From an uncultured Curtobacterium sp. (lineage in GTDB: Bacteria > Actinomycetota > Actinomycetes > Actinomycetales > Microbacteriaceae): a stretch of DNA of 64,000 nucleotides. The translations under genes were made by a program, and so were the position numbers. The stretch covers positions 26,197-90,196 of the forward strand of contig CAJYUW010000009.1 of assembly GCA_913778205.1 (NCBI GenBank). Direction: 5' to 3'. The notes beneath the pieces were generated by a model that was not told the origin of the DNA, made no database searches, and saw nothing but the letters and a program-made list of their open reading frames with translations. Shown one piece after another: positions 28,906-38,511 of this stretch. The stretch's first letter is position 1; every line of letters starts with the position of its first letter.

Positions 28906-30224
28906 GCGGAGGTGTTCCCTGTCGTGGTCGGCGTGGTGTCGTCGAACGCGTGCTCGACGTCGGCGAGTGCGCCGGAGCGTTCGGCGAGGACGGAGACGAG
29001 GTGTCGACGCTTGCCCTCGACCCGTTCGGCGACGAGCACGATGCCGTCGACGGTGACACGGTCGCCGCGGGTGGCGAGGTGGCCGAGCTCCTTCACGAGG
29101 AGTCCGCCGACGGTGTCGACGTCGTCGTCGTCGAGCTCGATGCCGAACAGGTCGCCCAGCTCGTCGACCGGCATGCGCGCCGAGACACGCCAGACGCCGG
29201 GGTCGACCTCTAACCGGTCGACGACGGCGCGGTCGTACTCGTCCGAGATGTCACCGACGAGTTCCTCGATGAGGTCCTCCATCGTGACCAGGCCCGCGAC
29301 GCCCCCGTACTCGTCCACGACGAGCAGCAGGTGGTTCTTCCCGGCCTGCATGGCCCGGAGGGTGTCGTCGGCGGCCTTCGACTCGGGGACGAACCCCGCC
29401 GGCCGGAGGAGGCCGCTGACCGGCTCGCTGCCCGCGTGGGGTCGCTCGTAGAGGGCCCGGGACACGTCGCGCAGGAAGAGCACGCCGAGGACGTCGTCGC
29501 TGTCCTTGCCCGTGACGGGCATGCGCGAGACGCCGGCGGCGAGGAACTGCTCCATCGCCGCAGCGAGCGAGTCGGTGCCGTCGACGGTCGTCATGTCGGT
29601 CCGCGGCACCATGACCTCGCGCACCAGGGTGTCGCTGAACTCGAACACGGAGTGGATGAGCTCGCGGTCGTCGGCCTCGAGCACGTTGCTCTCCGCGGCC
29701 TCGTCGACGAGGGACAGGAGCTGCTCCTCGCTCGAGACGGTCGACGCGCTGCCGCCGCGCCCGGGGGTCACCCGGTCGCCGATCGCGACGAGCAGGCCGG
29801 CCAGCGGACCGAGCACGATGCGGACCGCACGCACGAGGCCGCCGGTGACCGCGATGAGCCGCTCGGCGTGCGCTCGCCCGACGCTGCGCGGGCTGGAGCC
29901 GACGAGGACGAACGACACCGCGGTCATCACGGCCGCGGACACCACGAGCGCGACCCACCAGGTGTCGAAGACGGTCACGAGCGCGATCGTCACGAGCACG
30001 GCCGCGGCGGTCTCGGCGAGCACGCGGACGAAGTTGAGCGCGTTGACGTGGGCCCCGACGTCGTCACCGATCGCCTCGATCGCGCGACGTCGCTTGGCGC
30101 CACGCGCGATCTCGTCGAGGTCGGCGCGGGAGAGCACCGACAGCGCGGCGTCCGACGCCGCGAGCACACCGCCGACGACGACGAGCACGAACGCCACCGC
30201 GAGCAGGACGGCGACGAGCAGCAT
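28902..30224 (-). CDS. CNNM/CBS/CorC-domain membrane protein (hemolysin family)
   Basis: A 440-residue protein: an N-terminal membrane domain with about four helices (residues 1-150), two CBS domains (from VREVMVPRTDMTTVD to VTMEDLIEELVGDI) and a C-terminal CorC domain with the DDDDVDTVGGLL segment. Family members take part in magnesium or cobalt balance. Position between ybeY and era is conserved in actinobacteria. Confidence 0.92.
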   Translation of the reverse strand: MLLVAVLLAVAFVLVVVGGVLAASDAALSVLSRADLDEIARGAKRRRAIEAIGDDVGAHVNALNFVRVLAETAAAVLVTIALVTVFDTWWVALVVSAAVMTAVSFVLVGSSPRSVGRAHAERLIAVTGGLVRAVRIVLGPLAGLLVAIGDRVTPGRGGSASTVSSEEQLLSLVDEAAESNVLEADDRELIHSVFEFSDTLVREVMVPRTDMTTVDGTDSLAAAMEQFLAAGVSRMPVTGKDSDDVLGVLFLRDVSRALYERPHAGSEPVSGLLRPAGFVPESKAADDTLRAMQAGKNHLLLVVDEYGGVAGLVTMEDLIEELVGDISDEYDRAVVDRLEVDPGVWRVSARMPVDELGDLFGIELDDDDVDTVGGLLVKELGHLATRGDRVTVDGIVLVAERVEGKRRHLVSVLAERSGALADVEHAFDDTTPTTTGNTSA

Positions 30225-30228
30225 CAGG

Positions 30229-30690
30229 TCACCGCCCTCGGTGCTGTGCGGCGAACGCGGCGAGGATCTCGCCCTGGATGCCGAACATCTCGGCCTTCTC
30301 CTCCGGCTCGGCGTGGTCGAAGCCGAGCAGGTGCAGGATGCCGTGGCAGGTCAGCAGGAGCATCTCGTCGGTGGTGGAGTGCCCGGCGGTCTTCGCCTGC
30401 TCCTCCGCCACCTGGGGGCAGAGCACGATGTCACCGAGCAGCCCGGCGGGTGTCGGGTCCTCCTCGGTGCCGGGGCGGAGCTCGTCCATCGGGAAGCTCA
30501 GGACGTCGGTCGGGCCCGGCTCGTCCATCCACCGCACGTGCAGCTGCTCCATCGCGCCCTCGTCCACGAGTACGATCGCGAGCTCCGCGTCGGCGTGGAC
30601 GTGCATCGCGTCGAGCGCGAAGGACGCGAGGCGCTGGATCGCCGCCTCGTCGACCTCCACCCCGGACTCGTTGTTGAGCTCGATGCTCAC
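30229..30690 (-). CDS. ybeY: Endoribonuclease YbeY
   Basis: A 153-residue metal-dependent RNase for 16S rRNA 3'-end maturation and ribosome quality control. The zinc-binding motif [11 protein letters not shown] gives ligands His116, His120 and His126, and [10 protein letters not shown] is the conserved substrate segment. It overlaps the phoH-like stop by 4 bp. Confidence 0.96.
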   Translation of the reverse strand: MSIELNNESGVEVDEAAIQRLASFALDAMHVHADAELAIVLVDEGAMEQLHVRWMDEPGPTDVLSFPMDELRPGTEEDPTPAGLLGDIVLCPQVAEEQAKTAGHSTTDEMLLLTCHGILHLLGFDHAEPEEKAEMFGIQGEILAAFAAQHRGR

Positions 30691-31811
30691 CGGTTCCCTC
30701 CTCGGGCGTCGTTCTGCGGGTACGGGGAGCGCTGGCGGTCCTGCGGCGGACGGCCACGTCGCTCGGCGCGGTTCGCACCGGCGGGGTTGCCCTCGGCCGC
30801 CGATCCACGACCGCCGGGCCGGTAGCCGGCCTGCTCCGCGAGCCGTTCCTCGTCGTACGCCGTGTAGGCGTCGACGATGCGGCCGACGAGCGTGTGCCGG
30901 ACGACGTCCTCGCTGCCCAGTCGGGCGAAGTGGATGTCGTCGACGCGGTCGAGGATGCGGGTCACGAGCCGGAGGCCCGAGAGGTTCCCGGGCAGGTCGA
31001 CTTGGGTGATGTCACCCGTGACGACCATCTTCGACCCGAACCCGAGCCGCGTCAGGAACATCTTCATCTGCTCGGGCGTGGTGTTCTGCGCCTCGTCGAG
31101 GATGACGAACGAGTCGTTGAGCGTCCGGCCGCGCATGTAGGCCAGCGGTGCGACCTCGACCGTGCCTGCCGCAAGCAGCTTCGGGACGAGCTCCGGGTCC
31201 ATCATCTCGTTGAGCGCGTCGTACAGCGGCCGCAGGTACGGGTCGATCTTGTCGGTGAGCGTGCCGGGCAGGAACCCGAGTCGCTCGCCTGCCTCGACCG
31301 CGGGACGCGTGAGGATGATGCGGTTCACCTCACGCCGCTGCAGGGCCTGCACGGCCTTCGCCATCGCGAGGTAGGTCTTGCCGGTGCCGGCCGGGCCGAT
31401 GCCGAACGTGATCGTGTGCTCGTCGATCGCGTCGACGTAGGCACGCTGCCCGTCGGTCTTCGGGCGCACGGACTTGCCGCGGCTCTGCACGATCGGGGTG
31501 CCGAAGGTGTCGGACGGCTTGCGGTCGTCGTCAAGGATGCGCGCCGACATCGGGATGTCCGCCGGCCCGATGTCCTGTCCGCGCTTGACCATGCCGACGA
31601 GCTCGTCGACGAGGGCCCGGGCGCGGGCGACGTCGCGCTCCGGCCCGGTCAGGCTGACCTCGTTGCCGCGTACGACGACGCGGACCCCGGGGTACTGGCG
31701 TTCGACGGTCTTCAGCAGTCGGTCCTGGGGGCCGAGCAGCTGCACCATGGCGATGCCGTCGACGGTGAGCTCGGACGTGGTGTCCTGCTCGAGCGGTTCA
31801 TTGTCCGGCAA
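30687..31811 (-). CDS. phoH: PhoH-family ATPase
   Basis: A protein of the PhoH/PhoL family found beside ybeY, with an N-terminal RNA-binding-like segment and an ATPase core: Walker [27 protein letters not shown], Walker [10 protein letters not shown] and the sensor [11 protein letters not shown]. There is no ATG in frame near the expected start. I chose TTG at 31811, which follows an AGGAAGG ribosome site by 4 bases and overlaps the HIT gene by 14 bp; this gives 374 residues. An alternative is the ATG at 31748. The C-terminal 50 residues are Arg/Gly/Pro-rich and disordered. Confidence 0.92.
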   Translation of the reverse strand: MPDNEPLEQDTTSELTVDGIAMVQLLGPQDRLLKTVERQYPGVRVVVRGNEVSLTGPERDVARARALVDELVGMVKRGQDIGPADIPMSARILDDDRKPSDTFGTPIVQSRGKSVRPKTDGQRAYVDAIDEHTITFGIGPAGTGKTYLAMAKAVQALQRREVNRIILTRPAVEAGERLGFLPGTLTDKIDPYLRPLYDALNEMMDPELVPKLLAAGTVEVAPLAYMRGRTLNDSFVILDEAQNTTPEQMKMFLTRLGFGSKMVVTGDITQVDLPGNLSGLRLVTRILDRVDDIHFARLGSEDVVRHTLVGRIVDAYTAYDEERLAEQAGYRPGGRGSAAEGNPAGANRAERRGRPPQDRQRSPYPQNDARGGNR

Positions 31812-32154
31812 GGGTGCCTTCCTGCAGTTCACCTGCGAGTACGTGCGCGTGCACGTGGAACACGGTCTGTCCGGCTGCTTCGCCGGTGTTGAACACGAGA
31901 CGGTACTGGCCACCGGCGCGCTCGTCGGCGATGCGCTGGGCGGTCGCGACCAGGTGGGCGAGGAGGTCCGGGTCCCCGGACGCGAGCTCCGTCACGTTGG
32001 CGTACCGCTCGGTCTTCGGGACGACGAGCACGTGGACCGGAGCCTTCGGCGCGATGTCCTCGAACGCGATCACGCGGTCGTCCTCGGCGACGACGGTCGC
32101 CGGGATCTCGCGCGCGATGATCTTCGAGAAGACGCTGGGCGTGCTGGTGCTCAT
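31798..32154 (-). CDS. HIT-family nucleotide hydrolase
   Basis: A 118-residue histidine-triad protein, likely a purine-nucleoside phosphoramidase. The triad HVHAHVLAG lies near the C-terminus, preceded by KIIAREIPATVVAEDD and HVLVVPKTE. The ATG at 32154 sits 34 bp from the stop of rsmE. Its 3' end overlaps the phoH start. Confidence 0.93.
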   Translation of the reverse strand: MSTSTPSVFSKIIAREIPATVVAEDDRVIAFEDIAPKAPVHVLVVPKTERYANVTELASGDPDLLAHLVATAQRIADERAGGQYRLVFNTGEAAGQTVFHVHAHVLAGELQEGTLAGQ

Positions 32155-32188
32155 GACCCCATCGTAGAACGCTCCGCCGACGGCGGTC

Positions 32189-32926
32189 CTACCAGCGTCC
32201 GAGCCGGGTCTGCAGGATCGACAGCGCCGCCGGTCCCGCGGTCGAGGTCCGCAGCACGGTGTCGCCGAGCCGGACCCGCACGGCACCCGCCGCGACCAGC
32301 CGGTCGAACTCGCCCCCGTCGATCCCGCCCTCGGGCCCGACCACGAGCTCGATGTCCTCGACGCCCGTCGGCGGTTCCCAGGCGGACAGGCGTGTCTCGG
32401 CGACCGGGTCGAGCACGAGGACCGCGCGCCCGGCGCCCACGGAACCGACCAGCTGGGCGGTGCTCACGACCGGGTCGACGACGGGCACGCGCGCACGGAT
32501 CGCCTGCTTGGCGGCCTCGTGCGCGATGGTCTCCCAGCGCAGGCGGCCCTTCTCGATCTTCGCACCCTCCCACCGGGAGACACTGCGCGCGGCCGCCCAC
32601 GGGACGATCCGGTCGACGCCGATCTCGGTCGATGCCTGCACCGCCATCTCGTCACGCCCGCCCTTGGCCAGGGCCTGCACGAGGGTCAGCGTGGGCGACG
32701 GCTCCGGTGAGACGTCCACCGCGACGACCTCCAGCACGAGGGCGTCGCGGTCCGTCGAGACCACCGGGCCGGTCACGACCGTCCCACGCCCGTCGCCCAG
32801 GCGCAGCGTCTCGCCGACCCGCACCCGTGCGACCGACACCGCATGGCGCCCTTCCGCCCCGTCGAGCGACACCTGCCCGCCGACGGTCACGCCGTCGAGC
32901 GTGTCCACGAGGTAGAGGGACGCCAT
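32189..32926 (-). CDS. rsmE: 16S rRNA (uracil-1498-N3)-methyltransferase
   Basis: A 245-residue SPOUT-class methyltransferase that modifies U1498 of 16S rRNA. The family signatures are QALAKGGRDEMAVQASTEIGVDRIVPW, IAHEAAKQAIRARVPVV, and the knot sequence LVVGPEGGIDGGEF with LRTSTAG. The ATG shares its A with the end of the dnaJ TGA (TGATG), so it is coupled to dnaJ. Confidence 0.95.
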   Translation of the reverse strand: MASLYLVDTLDGVTVGGQVSLDGAEGRHAVSVARVRVGETLRLGDGRGTVVTGPVVSTDRDALVLEVVAVDVSPEPSPTLTLVQALAKGGRDEMAVQASTEIGVDRIVPWAAARSVSRWEGAKIEKGRLRWETIAHEAAKQAIRARVPVVDPVVSTAQLVGSVGAGRAVLVLDPVAETRLSAWEPPTGVEDIELVVGPEGGIDGGEFDRLVAAGAVRVRLGDTVLRTSTAGPAALSILQTRLGRW

Positions 32927-34035
32927 CAGAAGTTGAAGAAGCGGTCGCGGAGCTTGCCGAACATGCCCTGCTGGAACCGGGCGAGCTGCGGCTTCGTGGC
33001 CTTGTGCGACTTCGCGAGCTGCTCGACGAGCTGCCGCTCCTTGTGCGAGAGCTTCGTCGGCGTCACGACCTGCACGCCGACCCGGAGGTCCCCGCGGCCG
33101 CTGCCGCGCAGCTTCGTGACACCGCGGTCCTTGAGCACGAGCACGTCGGCGCTCTGGACGCCCGGCCGGATCTCCAGCTCGACCGGGCCGTCGAGACCGT
33201 CGATGGTCGCGGTCGTGCCGAGGATCGCGTCGGTCATGCCGACCTCGAGCGTCGCGAGCAGGTCGTCGCCGTCGCGGCTGAAGACGTCGTGGTGGCGGAC
33301 CCGGATCTCGAGGTAGAGGTCGCCGGAGGGGCCGCCTGCGGGACCGACCTCGCCCTGGCCCGGCATCTGCAGCCGCAGGCCCGAGTCGACGCCGGCGGGG
33401 ACGTCCACCGGGATCGAGCGGCGCGCACGCACACGGCCCTGGCCCTGGCAGGTCGGGCAGGGGTTCGGGATGACGGTGCCGTAGCCGCGGCAGGTGCCGC
33501 ACGGGGCGCTCGTGACGACGTTGCCGAGGAGGGAGCGGACCTGTCGCTGGATGTGGCCGGAGCCGCCGCAGATGTCGCAGGTGCGCGGGCTCGTGCCCGG
33601 CGCGCAGCAGGACCCGTTGCAGGTCTCGCAGAGCACCGCGGTGTCGACCTCGACCTCCTTGTGGGTGCCGAAGACGACCTCGTCGAGGTCGACGTCGATG
33701 CGGAGGAGGGCGTCCTGCCCACGCTCTGCGCGGCTCCGCGGGCCGGAGCCCCGACCGCCACCGCCACCGCCGAAGAACGCGTCGAAGATGTCGCTGAAGC
33801 CCCCGGCACCGCCGCCGAACGGGCTGTCCGCCTGCGGTCCGGCGTCGTAGCGCCGACGCTGCTCGGGGTCGCTCAGCACGTCGTACGCGTGCGTCACGTC
33901 CTTGAAGCGCTCGGCCGCCTCCGGGCTCGGGTTCACGTCCGGGTGCAGTTCGCGCGCCAGGCGACGGTAGGCCTTCTTGATGTCGGCATCGGAGGCGTCC
34001 GGCTGGACGCCGAGGACGTCGTAGTGGTCTGCCAC
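32926..34035 (-). CDS. dnaJ: Chaperone DnaJ
   Basis: A 369-residue Hsp40 co-chaperone. The J domain has the HPD motif in LHPDVNP. A Gly/Phe-rich linker follows, then the zinc domain with four repeats (CETCNGSC, CDICGGSG, CGTCRGYG, CPTCQGQG). The first repeat ends in Cys in place of Gly. C-terminal substrate domains follow. This is the copy next to hrcA, so it should be under heat-shock repression. Confidence 0.95.
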   Translation of the reverse strand: MADHYDVLGVQPDASDADIKKAYRRLARELHPDVNPSPEAAERFKDVTHAYDVLSDPEQRRRYDAGPQADSPFGGGAGGFSDIFDAFFGGGGGGRGSGPRSRAERGQDALLRIDVDLDEVVFGTHKEVEVDTAVLCETCNGSCCAPGTSPRTCDICGGSGHIQRQVRSLLGNVVTSAPCGTCRGYGTVIPNPCPTCQGQGRVRARRSIPVDVPAGVDSGLRLQMPGQGEVGPAGGPSGDLYLEIRVRHHDVFSRDGDDLLATLEVGMTDAILGTTATIDGLDGPVELEIRPGVQSADVLVLKDRGVTKLRGSGRGDLRVGVQVVTPTKLSHKERQLVEQLAKSHKATKPQLARFQQGMFGKLRDRFFNF

Positions 34036-34122
34036 GTATCCCTCAGAGTGTTTCGGTTCGGTCGGTCGGGAGGCCCGGTGCGGGTCGTGCGCGTCGGTCG
34101 CGACGGTCGCGGTGCGGGTCGG

Positions 34123-35142
34123 TCAATGTTCGCCCAGGAGCTTGGACAGGTACCGTGCGACGGCGCGGACCGCGGCCATGTTGCTGCCGTAGTCCATCCG
34201 GGTCGGCCCGAGCACCCCGAGTCGTGCCACCTCGCCACCGGCGCGGTACCCGCCGGCGACGATGCTGGTGGCGTCGAGGCCGTACTCGGCGTTCTCGGCG
34301 CCGATGCTCGCGGCCACCGCGATGTCGTCCACCTGCATCTCGCCGAACAACCGGAGCAGGGTGACCTGTTCCTCGATCGCCTCGAGCACGGGGAAGAGGC
34401 CGCCGGAGAAGTCGGACTCGCTCTTCGCGAGGTTCGCTGCGCCGGCCATGAGCAGGCGGTCTTGTCGGTTCGCCGCCACCTGCTCGATGAGGGTCGCGAC
34501 GACGACCCCGGCGAGCGGCTGCACGTCGGGGCGGAGTTGCTGCGGCACCGCGCGGAGCGCGCCGGGCACGTCCTGCAGGAGCAGCCCGACCGTCGCGCCG
34601 TTCACCACGGTGCGGAGCTCTGCGAGCGCGGACTCGTCGAGTCCGACGTCGCTCTCGACGACGCGCTGTTCGACCCGGGCCGTGTCGGTGATGAGCACGA
34701 CCATGAGCCGGGTGTCACCGAGTCGGACGAGCTCGACGTGCTGCACCCGGGCACGGACCATCGAGGGGTACTGCACGAGCGCGACCTGGTTCGTCAGCTG
34801 GCTCAGCAACCGCACCGTGCGGCCGAGCACGTCGTCGAGGTCGCCCGAGGCCCCGAGGAAGGTCTCGATCGCGTGCCGCTGGGCGCTCGACAGTGGGCGC
34901 GCTGCGGCGAGGTGGTCGACGAAGACCCGGTACCCCTTGTCGGTCGGGACCCGGCCGGACGAGGTGTGCGGGGCGACGATGAGCTGCTCGTCCTCGAGCT
35001 GGGCCATGTCGTTCCGGATGGTCGCCGCACTCACCCCGAAGGCGTGGCGGTCGACGATGGTCTTGGACCCGACGGGCTCGCGCGACGCGACGTAGTCCCG
35101 CACGATGGCCTTCAGGACCTCGAGGCTGCGTTCGCTGACCAC
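34123..35142 (-). CDS. hrcA: Heat-inducible transcription repressor HrcA
   Basis: A 339-residue repressor of chaperone genes. The N-terminal winged helix has VLKAIVRDYVASREPVGSKTIVDRHAFGVSAATIRNDMAQLEDEQLI, followed by the GAF-like domain. The GTG at 35142 follows GGAAGGGG by 5 bases and matches the family start; long frames further upstream are antisense shadow of hemW. A CIRCE-like operator lies 21 bp upstream, so hrcA should repress its own operon with dnaJ. Confidence 0.95.
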   Translation of the reverse strand: MVSERSLEVLKAIVRDYVASREPVGSKTIVDRHAFGVSAATIRNDMAQLEDEQLIVAPHTSSGRVPTDKGYRVFVDHLAAARPLSSAQRHAIETFLGASGDLDDVLGRTVRLLSQLTNQVALVQYPSMVRARVQHVELVRLGDTRLMVVLITDTARVEQRVVESDVGLDESALAELRTVVNGATVGLLLQDVPGALRAVPQQLRPDVQPLAGVVVATLIEQVAANRQDRLLMAGAANLAKSESDFSGGLFPVLEAIEEQVTLLRLFGEMQVDDIAVAASIGAENAEYGLDATSIVAGGYRAGGEVARLGVLGPTRMDYGSNMAAVRAVARYLSKLLGEH

Positions 35143-35162
35143 CCGGACCCCTTCCGCTCGCG

Positions 35163-35189
35163 TTGGCACTCTCGTGTGTCGACTGCTGA
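35163..35189. promoter_or_regulatory. CIRCE-like operator upstream of hrcA
   Basis: The sequence TTGGCACTC, 9 bases, GACTGCTGA matches the HrcA operator (TTAGCACTC-N9-GAGTGCTAA) at 8 of 9 and 7 of 9 positions. Its place just before hrcA supports autoregulation. Confidence 0.8.
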
Positions 35190-35250
35190 TCCTACGCCCG
35201 ACGGCCGACAACGCGGGACGTCCGGCGGCCCGGATCGGTACGCTGCCCGC

Positions 35251-35697
35251 ATGAGCTACGGACAGCAGCCCGGCGACCCTTCCGGCCAGCACCCAGGGAA
35301 CCCCTACGGACAGCAGCCCGGTGCCCCCGGCGGCCCCCAGTACCCGCCGAACTACCACCTCCCGCAGCCGATGAGCCCCGAGGACCAGCGGCTCTGGGCG
35401 ACCCTGACCCACGTCGGCGGGATCTTCTTCAGCCTGCTCGTGCCGATCGTCGCCTACCTCGTGCTCCGCGACCGCGGACAGTTCGTGCGCGAGCACACGC
35501 GGGTCGCGCTCAACTTCCACATCACCATGGCGATCGCCGGTTTCGTGGGCGGAATCACGTCGTGGCTCGGCATCGGGCTGATCATCCTGCTCGCGGTGGC
35601 CGTCCTGACCGTGGTCTTCGCGATCATGGCGGCGCTCGCGGCGAATCGCGGCGAGTTCTACAAGTACCCGCTGTCGATCGAGTTCATCAAGCAGTAG
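35251..35697 (+). CDS. DUF4870-family membrane protein
   Basis: A 148-residue protein with a Gly/Gln/Pro-rich N-terminus (repeats of YGQQPG, about residues 3-45), then MSPEDQRLWATLTHVGGIFFSLLVPIVAYLVLRDRGQFVREHTRVALNF and two or three helices, ending in YKYPLSIEFIK. This matches the DUF4870 (Tic20-like fold) family. Function unknown. It is divergent from hrcA and convergent with hemW. Confidence 0.88.
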   Translation: MSYGQQPGDPSGQHPGNPYGQQPGAPGGPQYPPNYHLPQPMSPEDQRLWATLTHVGGIFFSLLVPIVAYLVLRDRGQFVREHTRVALNFHITMAIAGFVGGITSWLGIGLIILLAVAVLTVVFAIMAALAANRGEFYKYPLSIEFIKQ

Positions 35698-35705
35698 CCG
35701 GCGGC

Positions 35706-36950
35706 TCAGTCGAGCAGCTCGCGGACCACCGCGTCCGCGAGCAGTCGGCCCTGCCGCGTCAACTCGACCCGTCCCCGCACCGCGGCCGAACCGTCCACGA
35801 GACCGCGTGCGATGAGTCCGGCGACGCGGCCACGGGCCTCCCGGCGGAGTTCCGACGTGGCGAGCTCCCCGCGGACCCGCGCCGCGAGGAGCACGCGCTC
35901 GACGTACCGCGTCTCGTCGTCCAGGGTCTCGCGGCCCGCGGCCGGCGACTCCCCCGCGAGCACCCGGTTCGCGTACGCGGCCGGGTGCTTGACGTTCCAC
36001 CAGCGGGTCCCCGCGACCGCCGAGTGCGCCCCGGGGCCGACCCCCCACCAGTCGTGGCCCTTCCAGTACGACAGGTTGTGCCGGCTGGCTTGCTCCGCCG
36101 TGCCGCCGTCGGCGCCCTGCCGCGCCCAGTTCGACACCTCGTACCAGGCGTACCCGGCCGCGGCGAGCACGTCGTCGGCGAGCTCGTACATGTCGGCGGC
36201 GAGGTCGTCGTCGGGCGCGGGCAGTTCGCCGCGGGCGACCATGCGGCCCATCGCGGTGCCCTCCTCGACGATGAGCGAGTACGCCGACACGTGGTCCGGC
36301 GCGCACGCGATCGCGGCGTCGAGCGAGGTTCGCCAGTCGTCGAGCGACTCCCCCGGCGTCGAGTAGATGAGGTCGAGCGACACGTCGAGGCCCTGCTGCT
36401 TCGCGAGGTCCACCACGAGCGGCACGCGCTCCGGGTCGTGCGTGCGGTCGAGGGTGGCGAGGACGTGCGGTACGGCGGACTGCATGCCGTAGCTGACGCG
36501 GGTGAACCCGCCCTCGCGGAGGGTCCGCAGCGACTCCGCGTCGACCGAGTCCGGGTTCGCCTCCGTGGTGACCTCGGCGCCGGGCACGATCCCCCACGTC
36601 TCGTCGATCGCCCGGAGGACCATCACGAGGTCCGCAGCGGGGAGCATCGTCGGGGTCCCGCCGCCGAAGAACACCGTCGACACCGGGCGCCGCGGCACGC
36701 CCGACCGCTCGAGCACCTCCGCGGCGAAGCGGATCTCCTGCACGGCGTGGCCGGCGTAGTCGTCACGCCGGACACCGCGGAGCTCCGACGCCGTGTACGT
36801 GTTGAAGTCGCAGTACCCGCAGCGCACCCGGCAGAACGGCACGTGGACGTACACGCCGAACGGGACGGCGCCCGCGTCCGGGCCCGGGGTGAGCAGCCCG
36901 TCCGACGGTGCGGGATCGGCGATCGGCAGGGCACTCGGCATGGACTCCAT
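35706..36950 (-). CDS. hemW: Heme chaperone HemW (radical SAM)
   Basis: A 414-residue radical SAM protein, often misnamed coproporphyrinogen oxidase. The cluster motif is C40-RVR-C44-GY-C47. FFGGGTPTMLP, TTEANPDS and the HemN_C domain follow. Unlike true HemN, it lacks the fourth N-terminal Cys pattern, so heme transfer is the likelier role. Two ATGs (36950, 36941) are possible starts. In actinobacteria this gene usually lies near lepA and hrcA, as here. Confidence 0.93.
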   Translation of the reverse strand: MESMPSALPIADPAPSDGLLTPGPDAGAVPFGVYVHVPFCRVRCGYCDFNTYTASELRGVRRDDYAGHAVQEIRFAAEVLERSGVPRRPVSTVFFGGGTPTMLPAADLVMVLRAIDETWGIVPGAEVTTEANPDSVDAESLRTLREGGFTRVSYGMQSAVPHVLATLDRTHDPERVPLVVDLAKQQGLDVSLDLIYSTPGESLDDWRTSLDAAIACAPDHVSAYSLIVEEGTAMGRMVARGELPAPDDDLAADMYELADDVLAAAGYAWYEVSNWARQGADGGTAEQASRHNLSYWKGHDWWGVGPGAHSAVAGTRWWNVKHPAAYANRVLAGESPAAGRETLDDETRYVERVLLAARVRGELATSELRREARGRVAGLIARGLVDGSAAVRGRVELTRQGRLLADAVVRELLD

Positions 36951-36958
36951 TCTCGGTC

Positions 36959-37660
36959 ATGATGGAGGGCATGGAGCACCACACCGTCCCCACCACGGTG
37001 CTGTGGGACATCGACGGCACCCTCGTGCTGAACGCCGCGTCGCCGGGCAACCTGTACCACCTGGCACTCGAACGGGCGGTCGGCCGTGATCTCGCGCTGC
37101 GCGTCGGGCACCAGCACGGCCGGACGGACGCCGGCCTCATCGCCGAGCACGTCCGCGCGCACGACTTCGACGACGCCCTCATCCCGACGGTGTCCGGCCA
37201 CCTCCGCGACCTCACGGACGAACGCTTCCGCGCGGGCGACCACCGCAAGCCGGCACCCGGTGCGCGACACCTCGTGCAGCGGTTCGCCGAACTGGGCTGG
37301 CGCAACGGACTGCTGACCGGCAACTCGGAGCACCGCGCACGCGTCAAGCTCCGCGGCGCCGGCTTCGACCTCGACGCGTTCGACTGGGCGCACTCGTTCT
37401 TCGGCGACGAGGAGGTCGACCGGGCAGGCGTCACCGGACGCGCCGCGGCGGCCCTCCGCGGCGAGCGCGCCGTGATCGTCGGCGACACGCCGCGCGACGG
37501 CGACGCTGCCGACGACGCCGGCATCCCGTTCCTCGCGGTCGCGACCGGCGTCTACGACGTCGACGCCCTCCGGGCGACGAGCGCGGTCGCGGTCGCGCAG
37601 GACTGCGGCCGGGACGCCCGACTGATCGAGGACGCGATCGCCGGGCTCGCGCCGCTCTAG
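36959..37660 (+). CDS. HAD-family hydrolase
   Basis: A protein of 229-233 residues of the haloacid dehalogenase superfamily, likely a small-molecule phosphatase. Motif I is LWDIDGTLV (nucleophile and acid/base Asp), motif II LLTGNS, and motif IV VGDTPRDGDAADDAG. The start is uncertain: ATG at 36959, 36962 or 36971. Its stop codon overlaps the convergent DUF1990 stop within CTAG. Substrate unknown. Confidence 0.88.
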   Translation: MMEGMEHHTVPTTVLWDIDGTLVLNAASPGNLYHLALERAVGRDLALRVGHQHGRTDAGLIAEHVRAHDFDDALIPTVSGHLRDLTDERFRAGDHRKPAPGARHLVQRFAELGWRNGLLTGNSEHRARVKLRGAGFDLDAFDWAHSFFGDEEVDRAGVTGRAAAALRGERAVIVGDTPRDGDAADDAGIPFLAVATGVYDVDALRATSAVAVAQDCGRDARLIEDAIAGLAPL

Positions 37661-38304
37661 TCGCCGCGGAGCGCCGCGAGGTACTTCTCGGCCATCACCC
37701 GCTGCTGTCGTCGGAGCAGCGGCTCCACGAAGCGCCACTTCCGGCTCGCGGGCTGCGAGAACTGCCGGAGCTGCAGCCACACCGAGCCGTCGGGGGTGCG
37801 CTCGACGACGAACGACTCCTCACCCGAGAGCGGGTGGCCATCGAGGGTGCCGTACGCGAAGCCCTTACGGTCAGGCTCGTCGATGATCGACACCACGCGG
37901 ACCGGCGCGTGCACCGTCTGCCCGAACGCGTGCATCGTGAGCGTCGCGGTCGTCCCCGCGGTCAGGAGGGGCGTCCCGTCCGGGGCGAAGCGCTCGACCT
38001 TCGGGGCCCCGATGGACGCCGGGGCGACGGGCACGCCGTGCTCGTCGAAGGTCACCGGGTTGTAGCGCACCTCGTCGTCGTCCGGCTGGTCGTCGACGTG
38101 CACGCGGACGCCGCTGCGCTCCTGGATCTGCCACGACAGCGTTTGGGTGACCGCGGTCTCGAAGCGGGCGTCGCCGTGACCGATCCGAGCCCGGGACTCG
38201 GAGGGGGTGAACCCCTCGGGCGGGTAGGTCATGAGGTCCGACGCCTGGGTCGCGCCGACCGCGCCGTAGGTCAGGGCGGTCCGGACGTTGCCGCGGGAAC
38301 TCAT
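37657..38304 (-). CDS. DUF1990-family protein
   Basis: A 215-residue protein resembling DUF1990: YPPEGFTPSESRARIGHGDARFETAVTQTLSWQIQERSG, FAYGTLDGHPLSGEESFVVERTPDGSVWLQLRQFSQPASRKWR and a C-terminal LLRRQQRVMAEKYLAAL. No catalytic motif is evident. The ATG at 38304 is the first in front of the conserved part. Function unknown. Confidence 0.85.
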   Translation of the reverse strand: MSSRGNVRTALTYGAVGATQASDLMTYPPEGFTPSESRARIGHGDARFETAVTQTLSWQIQERSGVRVHVDDQPDDDEVRYNPVTFDEHGVPVAPASIGAPKVERFAPDGTPLLTAGTTATLTMHAFGQTVHAPVRVVSIIDEPDRKGFAYGTLDGHPLSGEESFVVERTPDGSVWLQLRQFSQPASRKWRFVEPLLRRQQRVMAEKYLAALRGD

Positions 38305-38320
38305 GCCGACCAGCCTACTT

Positions 38321-38414
38321 GGCGGTGCGCACCGACTCGATCCAGTCGCCGCGGGAACCCCTCCCGTGCAGCCCCCTCGGCGGTGCGCACCGACTCGACC
38401 CAGTCGCCGCGGGA
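38321..38414. repeat. Two 36-bp direct repeats, period 58 bp
   Basis: Copies at 38321-38356 and 38379-38414 differ at one base. They fill most of the gap between the DUF1990 gene and the following membrane protein gene. Confidence 0.8.
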
Positions 38415-38511
38415 CCCGCCCCGGCTGCTTGCCACGGCTCGTCACGTCGGCCAACGCGATGCCCCGAACGGGAGGCTCGGATCACCTCCGCCACCCGGCT
38501 ATCGTCGGTCC

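Noticed and set aside
31474..35697. A 1407-residue plus-strand frame
   Set aside because: Only its last 148 codons (35251-35697) are a gene. The rest is the antisense of the phoH, HIT, rsmE, dnaJ and hrcA genes, kept open by high GC.
35706..36950. Coproporphyrinogen III oxidase (HemN)
   Set aside because: The protein has the HemW-type CxxxCxxC motif and length and the lepA/hrcA neighbourhood of hemW, so heme chaperone is the better name.
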